Of a DNA stretch of 64,000 bases, positions 16,809 through 25,637 are shown piece after piece. The stretch spans positions 441,117-505,116 of the forward strand of contig NZ_LMSC01000007.1 of assembly GCF_001428025.1 (NCBI RefSeq). Direction: 5' to 3'. This stretch comes from Phycicoccus sp. Soil748. Lineage in GTDB: Bacteria; Actinomycetota; Actinomycetes; Actinomycetales; Dermatophilaceae. The notes under the pieces were generated by a model. That model did not search any database and had not been told where the DNA came from. It saw nothing but the letters and a program-made list of their open reading frames with translations. Position 1 is the first letter of the stretch. Each line of letters opens with the position of its first letter. Made by a program: the position numbers and the translations under genes.

Positions 16809-17122
16809 GTTCCGAGGACCTCGAGAAGTACGAGAGCGAGATGGAGCTCGCGCTCTACCGCGAGTACCGCGACGTGGTCGGGCTGTTCTCCCACGTGGTC
16901 GAGACCGAGCGCCGTTTCTACCTGTGCAACTCCGTCGACGTGAAGGTGCGCAGCGACGGGGGAGAGGTCTACTTCGACGTCACCATGCAGGACGCCTGGG
17001 TCTGGGACATCTACCGCCCGGCGCGGTTCGCCAAGCAGGTGCGCGTGGTGACGTTCAAGGACGTCAACGTCGAGGAGCTCGCGAAGTCCGAGCTCGAGCT
17101 GCCGAAGGACTCCGGCTTCTAG
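16805..17122 (+). CDS. DUF2469 family protein
   Basis: This 105-residue acidic protein belongs to DUF2469, a family found across actinobacteria between rnhB and yraN. It begins [20 protein letters not shown] and ends with [14 protein letters not shown]. No catalytic motif, signal peptide or membrane helix is visible, and no function is established. It overlaps rnhB by four bases, so it is co-expressed with it. Confidence 0.92.
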   Translation: MSSEDLEKYESEMELALYREYRDVVGLFSHVVETERRFYLCNSVDVKVRSDGGEVYFDVTMQDAWVWDIYRPARFAKQVRVVTFKDVNVEELAKSELELPKDSGF

Positions 17123-17230
17123 GACGCCGCCCCCCACCCGCAGTCCACAGGCCGGGCGCGCGGGCGGGACCGTCCACAGGCCCAGGCCTGGTGGTGGTCC
17201 CGAGCTGCTCGTCCCCGCTTGTCTGGGGGC

Positions 17231-17617
17231 ATGCAACCAGCGACTGGGCGACCGGCTCCGGACCGACGGCGAGAGCTCGGCGCGTACGGCGAGCAGCTCG
17301 CCGCGCGCTACCTGCAGGACCAGGGGATGGTGGTCGTCGACCGCAACTGGCGCTGCGCCCGCGGCGAGATCGACCTCGTCGCCCGCGACGGCGACTGCCT
17401 GGTGTTCTGCGAGGTCAAGACGCGGCGCACCTCCCGCTTCGGCTCGGCCGTCGAGGCGGTCGACGGGCGCAAGGCGGTCCGGCTGCGCACGTTGGCAGCT
17501 GCGTGGCTGCAGGCCCACGACGACCGGGCCCCGCGGGTGCGGATCGACGTCATCGGGATCCTGAGGCCTCACCGGGGCCCGGCCCGCCTCAGCCACCTGG
17601 TGGGGGTCGGCGCATGA
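17231..17617 (+). CDS. YraN family (UPF0102) nuclease-fold protein
   Basis: From ATG 17231 this is 128 residues. It has the restriction-endonuclease-like motif of UPF0102: RNWRCARGEIDLVARDG followed by VFCEVKTR, which supplies the D...ExK catalytic triad. The biological substrate is unknown. The upstream TTG at 17219 is in frame, but ATG is preferred; the GGGGG before it is very close. The stop overlaps comM by four bases, in the usual rnhB-DUF2469-yraN-comM-dprA order. Confidence 0.9.
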   Translation: MQPATGRPAPDRRRELGAYGEQLAARYLQDQGMVVVDRNWRCARGEIDLVARDGDCLVFCEVKTRRTSRFGSAVEAVDGRKAVRLRTLAAAWLQAHDDRAPRVRIDVIGILRPHRGPARLSHLVGVGA

Positions 17618-19152
17618 GCTTCGGTCGCACGCGGTCGGTGACCCTGGAGGGCCTCGACGGCGCCGTCGTGGAGGTGGAGGCCCACCTCTCCGGTGGGCTG
17701 CCCGCGTTCATGCTCGGCGGGCTGCCCGACACGGCCTGCGCCCAGTCGCCCAACCGGGTGAAGGCGGCCACGGCCAGCATCGGGCGCTCGCTGGCCCAGG
17801 ACCGGCTCACCGTCAACCTCTCGCCGGCCTCGATCCCCAAGAACGGCAGCGGGTTCGACCTGCCGATCGCGGTGGCCGTCCTGGCCGCCATCGACCTCGT
17901 GCCCGCAGCGAGGGTGGCCGACACCGTCCACCTCGGCGAGCTCGGGCTCAACGGCGAGGTACGGCGCGTGCGCGGCGTCCTGCCCGCGGTCCTGTGCGCC
18001 GCCCGGGCCGGCTGCACCGACGTGGTCGTGCCCGAGGACAACGCCGCCGAGGCCGCCCTGGTCCCGGGGATCCGGGTCCACGCCGTGCGCCACCTCAACG
18101 ACCTCGTCGCCGCCTACCGCCTCGGTGGCGACCGCCTCGACCTCGGGGTGCCGGAGTCGGCGACGCGTCCGACGGCCCTGTCCAGCCCCACCCATGACCT
18201 CGCCGACGTGGTGGGGCAACCCGAGGCCCGGACCGCCCTCGAGCTGGCCGCCGCCGGTGGCCACCACCTCTTCCTGCTAGGCCCACCAGGCTCGGGGAAG
18301 ACGATGCTGGCCGAGCGGCTCGTCTCCGTGCTGCCCCGCCTGACCCGCGAGCAGTCCATCGACGTCCTGGCGGTGAAGTCCCTGCTGGGCGTGACCGCTG
18401 CCGAGCTCGACGTCGAGGGGGTTCCACCGTTCGTCGCGCCGCACCACAGCGCGACCCAGGCGGCGATCATCGGCGGCGGCAGCAGCGCGGTCCGACCGGG
18501 GGCGATCTCGCAGGCGCACCACGGCGTGCTGTTCCTCGACGAGGCGCCTGAGTTCAAGACCGGCGCCCTGCAGGCGCTGCGGCAGCCGCTGGAGTCCGGC
18601 GAGGTGGTCGTGGCCAGGGCGCGGACCGCCGTGCGGTTCCCGGCCCGTTTCCAGCTCGTGATGGCCGCCAACCCGTGTCCCTGCGGGCTCGGGTTCGGCA
18701 AGGGGGTCGGCTGCGCGTGCAGCCCGATGGCCAAGCGCAACTACGTCGGGCGCCTGTCGGGTCCGCTGCTGGACCGGGTCGACCTGCAGGTCCACGTCCC
18801 GGCGGTGAGCCTGTCGTCGCTGGGCGGTGAGCTCGGGGAGTCCAGCGAGTGCGTGGCTGCCCGCGTCGCCGAGGCGCGGGCGGTCCAGGCCGAGCGGTGG
18901 AGCGGGTTGCCGTGGCAGCTCAACAGCCACGTGCCGGGTGCCTTCCTGCGCAGGGGAACGCGTCGGCTCGGGAGGGCGGTGACGACCGACATCGACCGGG
19001 CCCTCGACCGCGGCCAGCTGACGCTGCGCGGCTACGACCGCGTGCTGCGCCTGGGCTGGACCGTGGCCGACCTCGCCGGCAGGACCGGGCCGTCCCGCGA
19101 CGACCTCGGCACGGCCCTGACCCTGCGCAACCAGGGCCCGGTGGCCGCATGA
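17614..19152 (+). CDS. comM: YifB/ComM-type Mg chelatase-like AAA+ ATPase
   Basis: ComM-type helicases promote branch migration during integration of transformed DNA. From ATG 17614 it is 512 residues. The N-terminal Lon-C/ChlI-like domain begins RTRSVTLEGLDGAVVEV. The AAA+ domain has Walker A GPPGSGKTML near residue 225 and Walker B GVLFLDEAPEF. A cysteine cluster CPCGLGFGKGVGCACS, typical of the family, follows in the ATPase, and a Mg-chelatase C-terminal domain ends the protein. It overlaps yraN and dprA by four bases each. Confidence 0.94.
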   Translation: MSFGRTRSVTLEGLDGAVVEVEAHLSGGLPAFMLGGLPDTACAQSPNRVKAATASIGRSLAQDRLTVNLSPASIPKNGSGFDLPIAVAVLAAIDLVPAARVADTVHLGELGLNGEVRRVRGVLPAVLCAARAGCTDVVVPEDNAAEAALVPGIRVHAVRHLNDLVAAYRLGGDRLDLGVPESATRPTALSSPTHDLADVVGQPEARTALELAAAGGHHLFLLGPPGSGKTMLAERLVSVLPRLTREQSIDVLAVKSLLGVTAAELDVEGVPPFVAPHHSATQAAIIGGGSSAVRPGAISQAHHGVLFLDEAPEFKTGALQALRQPLESGEVVVARARTAVRFPARFQLVMAANPCPCGLGFGKGVGCACSPMAKRNYVGRLSGPLLDRVDLQVHVPAVSLSSLGGELGESSECVAARVAEARAVQAERWSGLPWQLNSHVPGAFLRRGTRRLGRAVTTDIDRALDRGQLTLRGYDRVLRLGWTVADLAGRTGPSRDDLGTALTLRNQGPVAA

Positions 19153-20267
19153 CCGCCCTACCACGCCTGCGGGTGCCCGAGGGTGACCGCGCCGCACGGG
19201 TGGCCTGGGCGCGGCTGGTCGAGCCCGGTGACCCCGCCGCGGCCAAGCTCGTCGGCGCGGTCGGTGCCGAACAGGCGCTGCACGGGCTCGACCCCGCCAG
19301 CGCCCTGGCGCAGCGGCTGCTGCCACGGCTGGAGACCCTCGACGTGGTGCGCGACCTCGAGATCGCCCGGGCGCTCGGGGCCCGCTTGGTCGTCCCGGGT
19401 GACGAGGAGTGGCCTGCCGGGCTCGACGGCCTGGCCGCGCCACCGTTCTGCCTCTGGGTGAAGGGCCCGCTCGAGCTGGGGGAGGCCTGCGCGCGCAGCG
19501 TGGCGGTGGTGGGGGCGAGGGCCGCGACCGGCTACGGCGTCCACCAGGCGCGGGAGCTCGCTGCCGGCCTCGCCGAACGCCGGTTCACCGTCGTCTCCGG
19601 CGCGGCGTACGGCATCGACGGGGCTGCGCACGAGGGCGCCCTCGCGGTCGACGGCGCCACCGTGGCCGTGGTCGCCGGTGGCCTGGACCGTCCTTACCCC
19701 GCGGGACACGCGGGGTTGCTTGGCCGCATCACCGCGGTGGGCGCCGTGGTGAGCGAGGTCCCGCCCGGCTCGTCGCCCACCCGGTGGCGCTTCCTCAGCC
19801 GCAACCGGCTCATCGCGACGATGACCCAGGGGACCGTGGTCGTCGAGGCCGGCCTGCGGTCGGGCTCGCGCAACACGGCCACGACGGCGCGCGACCACCA
19901 CCGCGTGGTCTGCGCCGTGCCCGGACCGGTGAGCTCGGCCGCGTCGGCAGGCTGCCACGTGCTCATCCGTGACGGCGCCATCCTGGTCACCGACGCGGCG
20001 GAGGTCGCACAGGAGGTCGGGCCCATCGGCGAGCTGGCACCCCACAAGGAAGGCCCGTACACACCGGAGGACGACCTCGAGCCCGTGCACAGGGCAGTCC
20101 TGGGTGTCCTGCGGGTCCACGCCTCCACCACGGCGGAGGACGTCGCCCGGCAGTGCGGCACCAGCACCGCGGAGGCGGTCAGCGCGCTGGGCATCCTGGT
20201 CGCCAACGACCTCGCGGCTCGCGACCAGGACGGCTACCGCCGAGCGCGCAGGCCATCGCCGACATAG
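19149..20267 (+). CDS. dprA: DNA-processing protein DprA
   Basis: DprA loads RecA on incoming single-stranded DNA in transformation. From ATG 19149 it is 372 residues. The extended Rossmann fold shows [30 protein letters not shown] and the DNA-binding segment [14 protein letters not shown], then [16 protein letters not shown]-terminal winged-helix-like domain follows ([18 protein letters not shown]). Together with comM it suggests a capacity for DNA uptake or repair, but no uptake machinery is in this window. Confidence 0.95.
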   Translation: MTALPRLRVPEGDRAARVAWARLVEPGDPAAAKLVGAVGAEQALHGLDPASALAQRLLPRLETLDVVRDLEIARALGARLVVPGDEEWPAGLDGLAAPPFCLWVKGPLELGEACARSVAVVGARAATGYGVHQARELAAGLAERRFTVVSGAAYGIDGAAHEGALAVDGATVAVVAGGLDRPYPAGHAGLLGRITAVGAVVSEVPPGSSPTRWRFLSRNRLIATMTQGTVVVEAGLRSGSRNTATTARDHHRVVCAVPGPVSSAASAGCHVLIRDGAILVTDAAEVAQEVGPIGELAPHKEGPYTPEDDLEPVHRAVLGVLRVHASTTAEDVARQCGTSTAEAVSALGILVANDLAARDQDGYRRARRPSPT

Positions 20268-20325
20268 ACGCCACGGTCGGGGTCCGCGGGGTGGCGGCTT
20301 GTGCCCGGGCGGCCGGTGGGCGACG

Positions 20326-21255
20326 GTGACCCGTGTGGAGACGAGCGAGAAGGGCTGGGGCGAGGTCCTGGCTGCCTTCGAGCGGTACCTGCACAGTGAG
20401 CGCGGTCGGTCGGAGCACACGACCCGCGCGTACCTCGGCGACGTGCGGAGCCTCGTGTCGTTCCTGGACGAGACCGGGGTCGGCGGGCTCCGCGACGTCC
20501 GGCTCCAGGACCTGAGGGCCTGGCTCGCGCAGCAGGCCCAGTCCGGTGCCGCGCGGTCCACGATCGCCAGGAGGTCGGCCGCGGTACGCACGTTCCTGGG
20601 CTGGGCCACGCAGACCGGGCGCCTCGACAGCGACCCCTCCCTGCGGCTCGTGGCGCCGAAGCGCGGCCGTCACCTGCCCGAGGTGCTGCGCCAGGCCGAT
20701 GCCACGGCCCTGCTCGACGTCGCCGCGGTCGCCAGCGACGACCAGGACCCGATCCACCTGCGCGACCGGGCGGCGCTGGAGCTGCTCTACGCCAGCGGCA
20801 TCCGCGTCGGTGAGCTCGCAGCGCTCGACATCGACGACGTCGACCTCGACCGGTGCGTCGTCCGGGTCATGGGCAAGGGCAGCAAGGAGCGCACCGTGCC
20901 CTTCGGAACGCCCGCGCATGAGGCCGTCATCGCCTGGGTGGAGCTCGGACGGCCCCAGGTCGCAGGTCCCGCCAGCGGTCCGGCCCTGCTGCTGGGGCGC
21001 CGGGGACGCCGAGCCGACCCGCGCCAGATCCGGTCGGCCCTGCACGACCTGCTCAGCCACGTGCCCGACGCCCCAGACATCGGGCCGCACGGCTTGCGCC
21101 ACAGCGCCGCGACGCACCTGCTCGAAGGGGGTGCCGACCTCCGCCTCGTCCAGGAGCTGCTCGGCCACGCCTCGCTGGCGACGACGCAGATCTACACCCA
21201 CGTGTCCGTCGACCGCCTCAAGCAGTCCTACCGTCAGGCCCACCCGCGCGCCTGA
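20326..21255 (+). CDS. xerC: Tyrosine recombinase XerC
   Basis: XerC resolves chromosome dimers at dif together with XerD. The 309-residue protein has a core-binding SAM-like domain (residues 1-100) and a catalytic domain with all expected residues: R160 (ASGIRVGEL), K184 (MGKGSKERT), H255 and R258 (HGLRHS), H281 (LGHASL) and nucleophile Y290 (IYTHVS). GTG 20326 is chosen because GGTGGG ends six bases upstream; GTG 20335 is the alternative. It follows dprA as in related genomes and is not associated with a mobile element. Confidence 0.94.
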   Translation: MTRVETSEKGWGEVLAAFERYLHSERGRSEHTTRAYLGDVRSLVSFLDETGVGGLRDVRLQDLRAWLAQQAQSGAARSTIARRSAAVRTFLGWATQTGRLDSDPSLRLVAPKRGRHLPEVLRQADATALLDVAAVASDDQDPIHLRDRAALELLYASGIRVGELAALDIDDVDLDRCVVRVMGKGSKERTVPFGTPAHEAVIAWVELGRPQVAGPASGPALLLGRRGRRADPRQIRSALHDLLSHVPDAPDIGPHGLRHSAATHLLEGGADLRLVQELLGHASLATTQIYTHVSVDRLKQSYRQAHPRA

Positions 21256-21290
21256 CGGCGTGCCGCTCACCGTGATGGGCCGGCCTGGTG

Positions 21291-21296
21291 GAGAAT
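21291..21296 (+). promoter_or_regulatory. Candidate -10 of the DUF3152 gene
   Basis: GAGAAT in the context GGTGGAGAATGG resembles the rpsP and rplS -10 regions. It lies 64 bases before the GTG start. Confidence 0.35.
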
Positions 21297-21360
21297 GGGG
21301 CACCCGCGAGGACCCGTCCCGCACCGCAGCGGCACCACACGAGAGGTTCGGAGCCAGCAC

Positions 21361-22188
21361 GTGAGCGCCCCGCGCACGACCGCCAAGCGGTTCGCACACC
21401 CCCGCACGAGCCGGCAGGTGCGCCTGCGGCGCACCCTCGCGGTGACGCTGGCCCTCGTCCTGCTCGCTGCGCTCGGGGTCCGCCACCTCCTGCAGGACGA
21501 CACCCCCGCGCCGGTCAAGGCTGTGCCGGCGGGCGGCTCCACGACGACCACGGCGCCCACCGCTTCCCGGACGACGGCCACGCCCAACCCGGAGGACGGC
21601 TCGTCCGCCACGGAGACCCCTGCGGTCGACGAGGCCTCGGTACCTGAGCACGGCAACGGCAAGATCTCGGTCGTCGCGGTGCCCGATGCCAAGGAGGCCA
21701 CCTCGGGTCGGGCCGTCCGCTACACCGTCGAGGTCGAGGGGGGCCTCGGTGTCGACACCACCCAGGTCGCCGGCACGGTGCAAGCCGTGCTCCTGGACTC
21801 CCGCGGCTGGCAGGGCGTCGACGGCATCCACTTCGTCAACGTGAGCCCGGCCGAGGCCGCCAAGGGCGCCCCGGTCGACATCCGGGTCACCCTCGCCAGC
21901 CCCAGCCTCACGGACAAGCTGTGCGCGCCCATGCAGACCCTCTCGCAGGTGTCCTGCTGGAACGGCGAACGCTCCGTCCTCAACCTGCGCCGCTGGATGC
22001 TCGGCGACGACAGCTACGGCACCGACGTCGCGCGCTACCGGATGTACCAGGTCAACCACGAGGTCGGCCACGGCCTGGGCCACCAGCACCGCCAGTGCCC
22101 GCAGAAGGGCAAGCGCGCACCCGTCATGGTGCAGCAGACCCTGAGCCTCGGCGGCTGCAGCCCCTGGCCCTTCCCCAGCGGAGCCTGA
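21361..22188 (+). CDS. DUF3152 protein, membrane-anchored zinc-metalloprotease-like
   Basis: From GTG 21361 this is 275 residues. A basic N-terminus is followed by one membrane helix (LAVTLALVLLAALGV), a Thr/Ser/Pro-rich linker, and an extracytoplasmic domain. Near the C-terminus lies NHEVGHGLGHQHRQCP, which fits an HExxHxxGxxH zinc-binding motif. Family DUF3152 has no settled function. Two Cys pairs in the mature part could form disulfides. The gene ends inside a 16-base tandem repeat. Confidence 0.85.
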   Translation: MSAPRTTAKRFAHPRTSRQVRLRRTLAVTLALVLLAALGVRHLLQDDTPAPVKAVPAGGSTTTTAPTASRTTATPNPEDGSSATETPAVDEASVPEHGNGKISVVAVPDAKEATSGRAVRYTVEVEGGLGVDTTQVAGTVQAVLLDSRGWQGVDGIHFVNVSPAEAAKGAPVDIRVTLASPSLTDKLCAPMQTLSQVSCWNGERSVLNLRRWMLGDDSYGTDVARYRMYQVNHEVGHGLGHQHRQCPQKGKRAPVMVQQTLSLGGCSPWPFPSGA

Positions 22189-22233
22189 CTCCGGCGGAGC
22201 CTGACTCCGGCGGAGCCTGACCCCACCGGAGCC
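22179..22233 (+). repeat. 16-bp tandem repeat spanning the DUF3152 stop
   Basis: CGGAGCCTGACTCCGG occurs at 22179-22194 and 22195-22210, then with three changes at 22211-22226, plus a partial copy. Each of the three units contains a TGA, the first being the gene's stop. Each also has GGAG/CTCC arms able to form a small hairpin between convergent genes. Confidence 0.8.
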
Positions 22234-22249
22234 GCCCCACCCGAGCCCG

Positions 22250-22948
22250 TCAGCGCAGGGGCAGCAGTCGCACCCTCGCGCCGCCGAGGAGCGTGAGCGG
22301 GTCGAGGTAGTCGGCGTCGCGGATCGCGCCGAGGTGCAGGCAGGCCAGCGCCCCGCAGTGCGAACCCACCTCGGAGAGCGACCCCAGGGGACTGCCCCTG
22401 ACGACGAGGTCCCCGCGTCGCACCCCGGCGTCCACAGGCTCGTACGTCGACCGCAGACCCGAGGTGTGGACCACGGTCACGGTGCCCCGCCCGGCGATGA
22501 CCCCGACGTGGCTGACCACGCCGTCGTCCACCGCGAGCACCGGCTGACCTGGCTGCCCGGCGAGGTCGACCCCGCGGTGGCCGACGCCGTAGCGGCTGGC
22601 GGGGCGCAGGAACGGCCGCACGACCTCCGGGCGTGGCGTCAGCGGCCACGACCACCGGCCGCGCAGCACCGTGCCGCCGGCACCGGGAGACGGGACGGCC
22701 ACGGGAACCTGCCTCGACGGTGCCGACGCCCGCGCAGGCGTCGATGTCGCGGGGCTCGTTCGCGGCGGCACGGCTCCGGCCGTCAGGACCCGGGCGAGCG
22801 CGACACCACGGGACGACGCCGTCCTGCTGGACGGGGGCGCCGGCATCCAGGTGGCAGGGGGTGCTGGTGCCGTGGGCGCCGACACCGACGCGCCGGCGAG
22901 GGCGGCCGCGGAGGCAACGAGCAGCGTCGACACGAGGAGTGATCTCAC
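22250..22948 (-). CDS. M23/LytM-like secreted protein with altered metal site
   Basis: The gene reads from GTG 22948, giving 232 residues that begin with a signal peptide (RSLLVSTLLVASAAALAGAS). After a Pro/Ser/Ala linker comes an M23 fold: YGVGHRGVDLAG provides the H-x3-D pair, but the later HxH motif reads ACLHLGA, with Cys in place of the first His. This variant may be catalytically weak or inactive, as in some LytM regulators of cell-wall hydrolases. Its place just upstream of the rpsB region is common in actinobacteria. Confidence 0.85.
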   Translation of the reverse strand: MRSLLVSTLLVASAAALAGASVSAPTAPAPPATWMPAPPSSRTASSRGVALARVLTAGAVPPRTSPATSTPARASAPSRQVPVAVPSPGAGGTVLRGRWSWPLTPRPEVVRPFLRPASRYGVGHRGVDLAGQPGQPVLAVDDGVVSHVGVIAGRGTVTVVHTSGLRSTYEPVDAGVRRGDLVVRGSPLGSLSEVGSHCGALACLHLGAIRDADYLDPLTLLGGARVRLLPLR

Positions 22949-23070
22949 CTGTCGACCGTGCCCGGCGGCGGGACACCCGGCCAGCACTGCGCAGCCGGGC
23001 TGTGGACGCACCACCGCCGGGACGCCTCCTGTGGAGGCGCTCCCACCAGGGAGCGGAAGAACGCAGCCGT

Positions 23071-24231
23071 CTATGGCCGCAGGGCGGCCAGCCGCTCGAC
23101 CGCCTCGTGCAGCACCTCGTCGCGCTTGCAGAACGCGAACCGCACGAGCGTCCTGGCCGCCTCGACGTCGTCGTGGAACACCGACACCGGCACGCCGACC
23201 ACCCCGGCGCGGAGGGGCAGCTCACGGCAGAACTCCAGGGCGTCGGTGGCCCCGAGGGCGGCGGCATCGGCGATCACGAAGTAGGTGCCGTCCGGCACCG
23301 ACACCTCCAGCCCGGCACCGCGCAGCCCCGACACGAGCAGGTCGCGCTTGGCCTGCAGCGACGAGGCAAGACCGGCATACACGTCGTCGCCGAGCCCGAG
23401 CGCCACCGCCACGGCCGGCTGGAACGGGCCCGAGCCGACGAAGGTGAGGAACTGCTTGACGGTGCGCACGGCCGCAACGACCTCCGCGGGTCCGGCCACC
23501 CAGCCGACCTTCCAGCCCGTGGCGGAGAACGTCTTGCCGGCCGAGGAGATCGTCAGCGTCCGCTCACGCATCGCCGGCAGGGTCGCGACCGGGACGTGCA
23601 CCGCGTCCCCGAAGACCAGGTGCTCGTAGACCTCGTCGGTGACGACCCACGCGTCGAACTCCTTGGCGAGGGAGCAGATCAGCTCGAGCTCCGCGCGTGT
23701 GAAGACCTTGCCCGTCGGGTTGTGCGGGGTGTTGAGCAGCACCAGCCGGGTCCGCGGCGAGAACGCAGCACGCAGCGACGCCTCGTCGACGGCGAAGTCG
23801 GGAAACCTCAGCACCGACGTGCGCCGCACCGCGCCGGCGAGGGCGATCGAGGCGGCGTACGAGTCGTAGTAGGGCTCGAAGGTGACCACCTCGTCGCCGA
23901 CCTCGCACAGAGCGAGGATGGTCGCGGCGATCGCCTCGGTCGCGCCCACGGTGACCAGGACCTCCGAGCGGGGGTCGAGGTCGATGCCGTAGAACCGGGA
24001 CTGGTGGGCGGCCACCGCCTCGAGCAGCTCGGGCACCCCGGGGCCCGGTGGGTACTGGTTGCGACCGCCGTCGATCGCCGCCTTGGCGGCGTCGAGCATC
24101 TCCTGCGGACCGTCGGTGTCGGGGAAGCCCTGCCCGAGGTTGACCGCGCCGTGCTGGGTGGCGAGTCCGGTCATCTCGGCGAAGATCGTGGTGCCGAAGC
24201 CGTGCATGCGGGAGACGAGCGGGGTGGCCAT
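23071..24231 (-). CDS. Class I/II PLP-dependent aminotransferase
   Basis: This 386-residue fold-type I aminotransferase has NLGQGFPDTDGP at the N-terminus, NTPHNPTGKVF, DEVYEHLVF and the PLP lysine in SSAGKTFSATGWKVGW. A C-terminal Arg (LVRFAFCKR) would bind the substrate carboxylate. Close families include N-succinyldiaminopimelate aminotransferase (DapC-like), methionine and kynurenine aminotransferases, and sequence alone does not decide among them. It has its own unit on the minus strand, with ATG at 24231. Confidence 0.9.
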   Translation of the reverse strand: MATPLVSRMHGFGTTIFAEMTGLATQHGAVNLGQGFPDTDGPQEMLDAAKAAIDGGRNQYPPGPGVPELLEAVAAHQSRFYGIDLDPRSEVLVTVGATEAIAATILALCEVGDEVVTFEPYYDSYAASIALAGAVRRTSVLRFPDFAVDEASLRAAFSPRTRLVLLNTPHNPTGKVFTRAELELICSLAKEFDAWVVTDEVYEHLVFGDAVHVPVATLPAMRERTLTISSAGKTFSATGWKVGWVAGPAEVVAAVRTVKQFLTFVGSGPFQPAVAVALGLGDDVYAGLASSLQAKRDLLVSGLRGAGLEVSVPDGTYFVIADAAALGATDALEFCRELPLRAGVVGVPVSVFHDDVEAARTLVRFAFCKRDEVLHEAVERLAALRP

Positions 24232-24287
24232 GCGCCGACGGTATGCGGTCCACGCCGGTTTCGACCCCGAACCGGGGCGCGCCGTCC

Positions 24288-24293
24288 TAGGGT
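24288..24293 (+). promoter_or_regulatory. -10 hexamer close to the membrane-protein start
   Basis: TAGGGT has seven bases between it and ATG 24301, one more than the leaderless set elsewhere in the window. Confidence 0.4.
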
Positions 24294-24300
24294 GACCGCC

Positions 24301-25443
24301 ATGTCGTCAGGGCCGTCCGAGGGGGGAGCGCCGGCTGCTGCTCCGCACGACGCGCCGGTCCCGCCCTCGACCCTGGCGGAGACGTTGCAGCGCAGCTACA
24401 CCCGGATCGTGCTTTCGCTGGTCGTCGGTGCCGGCGCCGCCATGGCTGTCTTCCCACTGGGCCTGGCTGCGGGGGCGGACCCGCTGGCGGCCTTCGTCGT
24501 GGGCCTGCTCGTCTTCGGCGCCTCGGTGCTGGTCGCCACGGCGTGGGTGGGGACGGCGCTCTGGCGCGGGCAGCGCCGGTCCGGCCCGGTCTTCGTCGTC
24601 GCCGTGGCGCTCGTCGTCCTGGTGGTCTCCACGTTCGAGACGACGGGGCTCATCTGGGTCATCGGGCTCCTCGTGCCGCTCCTCGCCGCGCTGGTCGGAC
24701 GGTGGTCGCTCGTCTCCGGGCGCAGGGCGCTCCCGGCCGTCACCGCGATCGGCGTCCTCGCGGCCATGCTCTCGCTCGATGTGTGGCTGGGGGAGCGGGT
24801 GGAGGTGGAGCACGTCCTCCGGGACGTGCGAACGGCTGGGGTCACGGTCTGGGTGCCGACGGGCGACGACCCGAGCTGCGAGCCGCGCTACGTCACCAGC
24901 ACCGGGCCGGGCGTCCTGCGCTACTCGTGGTGGTGCGACGGGATCCGCGGCGGGTACGTCGACATGTCGCTCACCAACGACCCGTCGAAGCCGGACTCGC
25001 CGGTGCCGTCGGTCCGCCGACAGCCGGAGGGCAGCTCGAGCTTCTCGATGGTGGCGACCACGGTCCGTTCCGGCGTCGTGCTCGAGGTCCGTCACGTGGG
25101 CATCGGGCGGGAGGACCGCGCCGAGGGGCTCGCCGGGTCCATGGCGGAGGTGTCGCCCACGTGGCTGGCCAGCCGCGGCCTGCCCCTGCACCTTCTCGCG
25201 CTGCGTACCGGGCTCTGGGGTCCGCCGCACCGCGGCGCGCGTAGCCTGCCGCCATGGCCACCGAGCGACGTGCCTCAGCGATCGCCGGGAACGGGGTGTT
25301 CACGGACGCCGCCATCCGGCGTGGGGCGACCGTGGACGTCGACCCGGGCACCCTCAACCACTCGTGCGACCCCTCGCTCGCGTGGGCGCCTGACGACACG
25401 GGGGTCGTCGCGTTCCGCGACATCGGCGCGGGGGAGGAGCTGA
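24301..25443 (+). CDS. Membrane protein of unknown function (3' end uncertain)
   Basis: No family is recognised. From ATG 24301 about five hydrophobic segments lie within the first 160 residues (IVLSLVVGAGAAMAVFPLG, VFVVAVALVVLVVST, IWVIGLLVPLLAAL), then a soluble C-terminal domain of about 150 residues with two Cys. The frame stays open to 25443, giving 380 residues, but the last 65 codons overlap the SET-domain gene and read as low-complexity Arg/Ser/Pro typical of an out-of-frame shadow. The true end may lie near 25244, a TAG in the third frame, if a frameshift or sequencing error is present. Confidence 0.55.
   Translation: MSSGPSEGGAPAAAPHDAPVPPSTLAETLQRSYTRIVLSLVVGAGAAMAVFPLGLAAGADPLAAFVVGLLVFGASVLVATAWVGTALWRGQRRSGPVFVVAVALVVLVVSTFETTGLIWVIGLLVPLLAALVGRWSLVSGRRALPAVTAIGVLAAMLSLDVWLGERVEVEHVLRDVRTAGVTVWVPTGDDPSCEPRYVTSTGPGVLRYSWWCDGIRGGYVDMSLTNDPSKPDSPVPSVRRQPEGSSSFSMVATTVRSGVVLEVRHVGIGREDRAEGLAGSMAEVSPTWLASRGLPLHLLALRTGLWGPPHRGARSLPPWPPSDVPQRSPGTGCSRTPPSGVGRPWTSTRAPSTTRATPRSRGRLTTRGSSRSATSARGRS
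25242..25247 (+). promoter_or_regulatory. -10 hexamer of a leaderless promoter (SET gene)
   Basis: TAGCCT lies six bases before ATG 25254, with no Shine-Dalgarno. Confidence 0.5.
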
Positions 25444-25634
25444 CGGTCGACTACGCGACGGGAAGCACCGACCCCGACCTGCTCGTGCGCTGCCACTGCG
25501 AGACCTACCGGTGCCGCCAGCTCGTGACCGGCGACGACTGGCGCATCCCGCAGCTCCAGCAGCGCTACGCCGGCCACCTGGCGCGGGAGGTCCAGCGCGC
25601 CGTGGACGGCGTCGACCCCGACGGCCCCGACTGA
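25254..25634 (+). CDS. Small SET-domain protein
   Basis: This 126-residue protein has the C-terminal half of a SET methyltransferase fold: LNHSCDPSLAW (the NHS motif of the pseudoknot), GEELTVDYA (the ELxxDY motif) and a Cys-rich end CHCETYRCRQL like a post-SET segment. The N-terminal GNGVFTDAAIRRG corresponds to the GxGvFA start of SET. SET domains usually transfer methyl from SAM to protein lysines. The target is unknown. It is short but contains the key motifs. Confidence 0.85.
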   Translation: MATERRASAIAGNGVFTDAAIRRGATVDVDPGTLNHSCDPSLAWAPDDTGVVAFRDIGAGEELTVDYATGSTDPDLLVRCHCETYRCRQLVTGDDWRIPQLQQRYAGHLAREVQRAVDGVDPDGPD

Positions 25635-25637
25635 CCC

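Noticed and set aside
20326-21255. XerC as the integrase of a mobile element
   Set aside because: It has housekeeping neighbours in conserved order, no flanking attachment repeats and no change of composition.
22633-24300. N-terminal part of a 936-residue plus frame
   Set aside because: It is antisense to the M23 and aminotransferase genes; only the part from 24301 reads as a protein.
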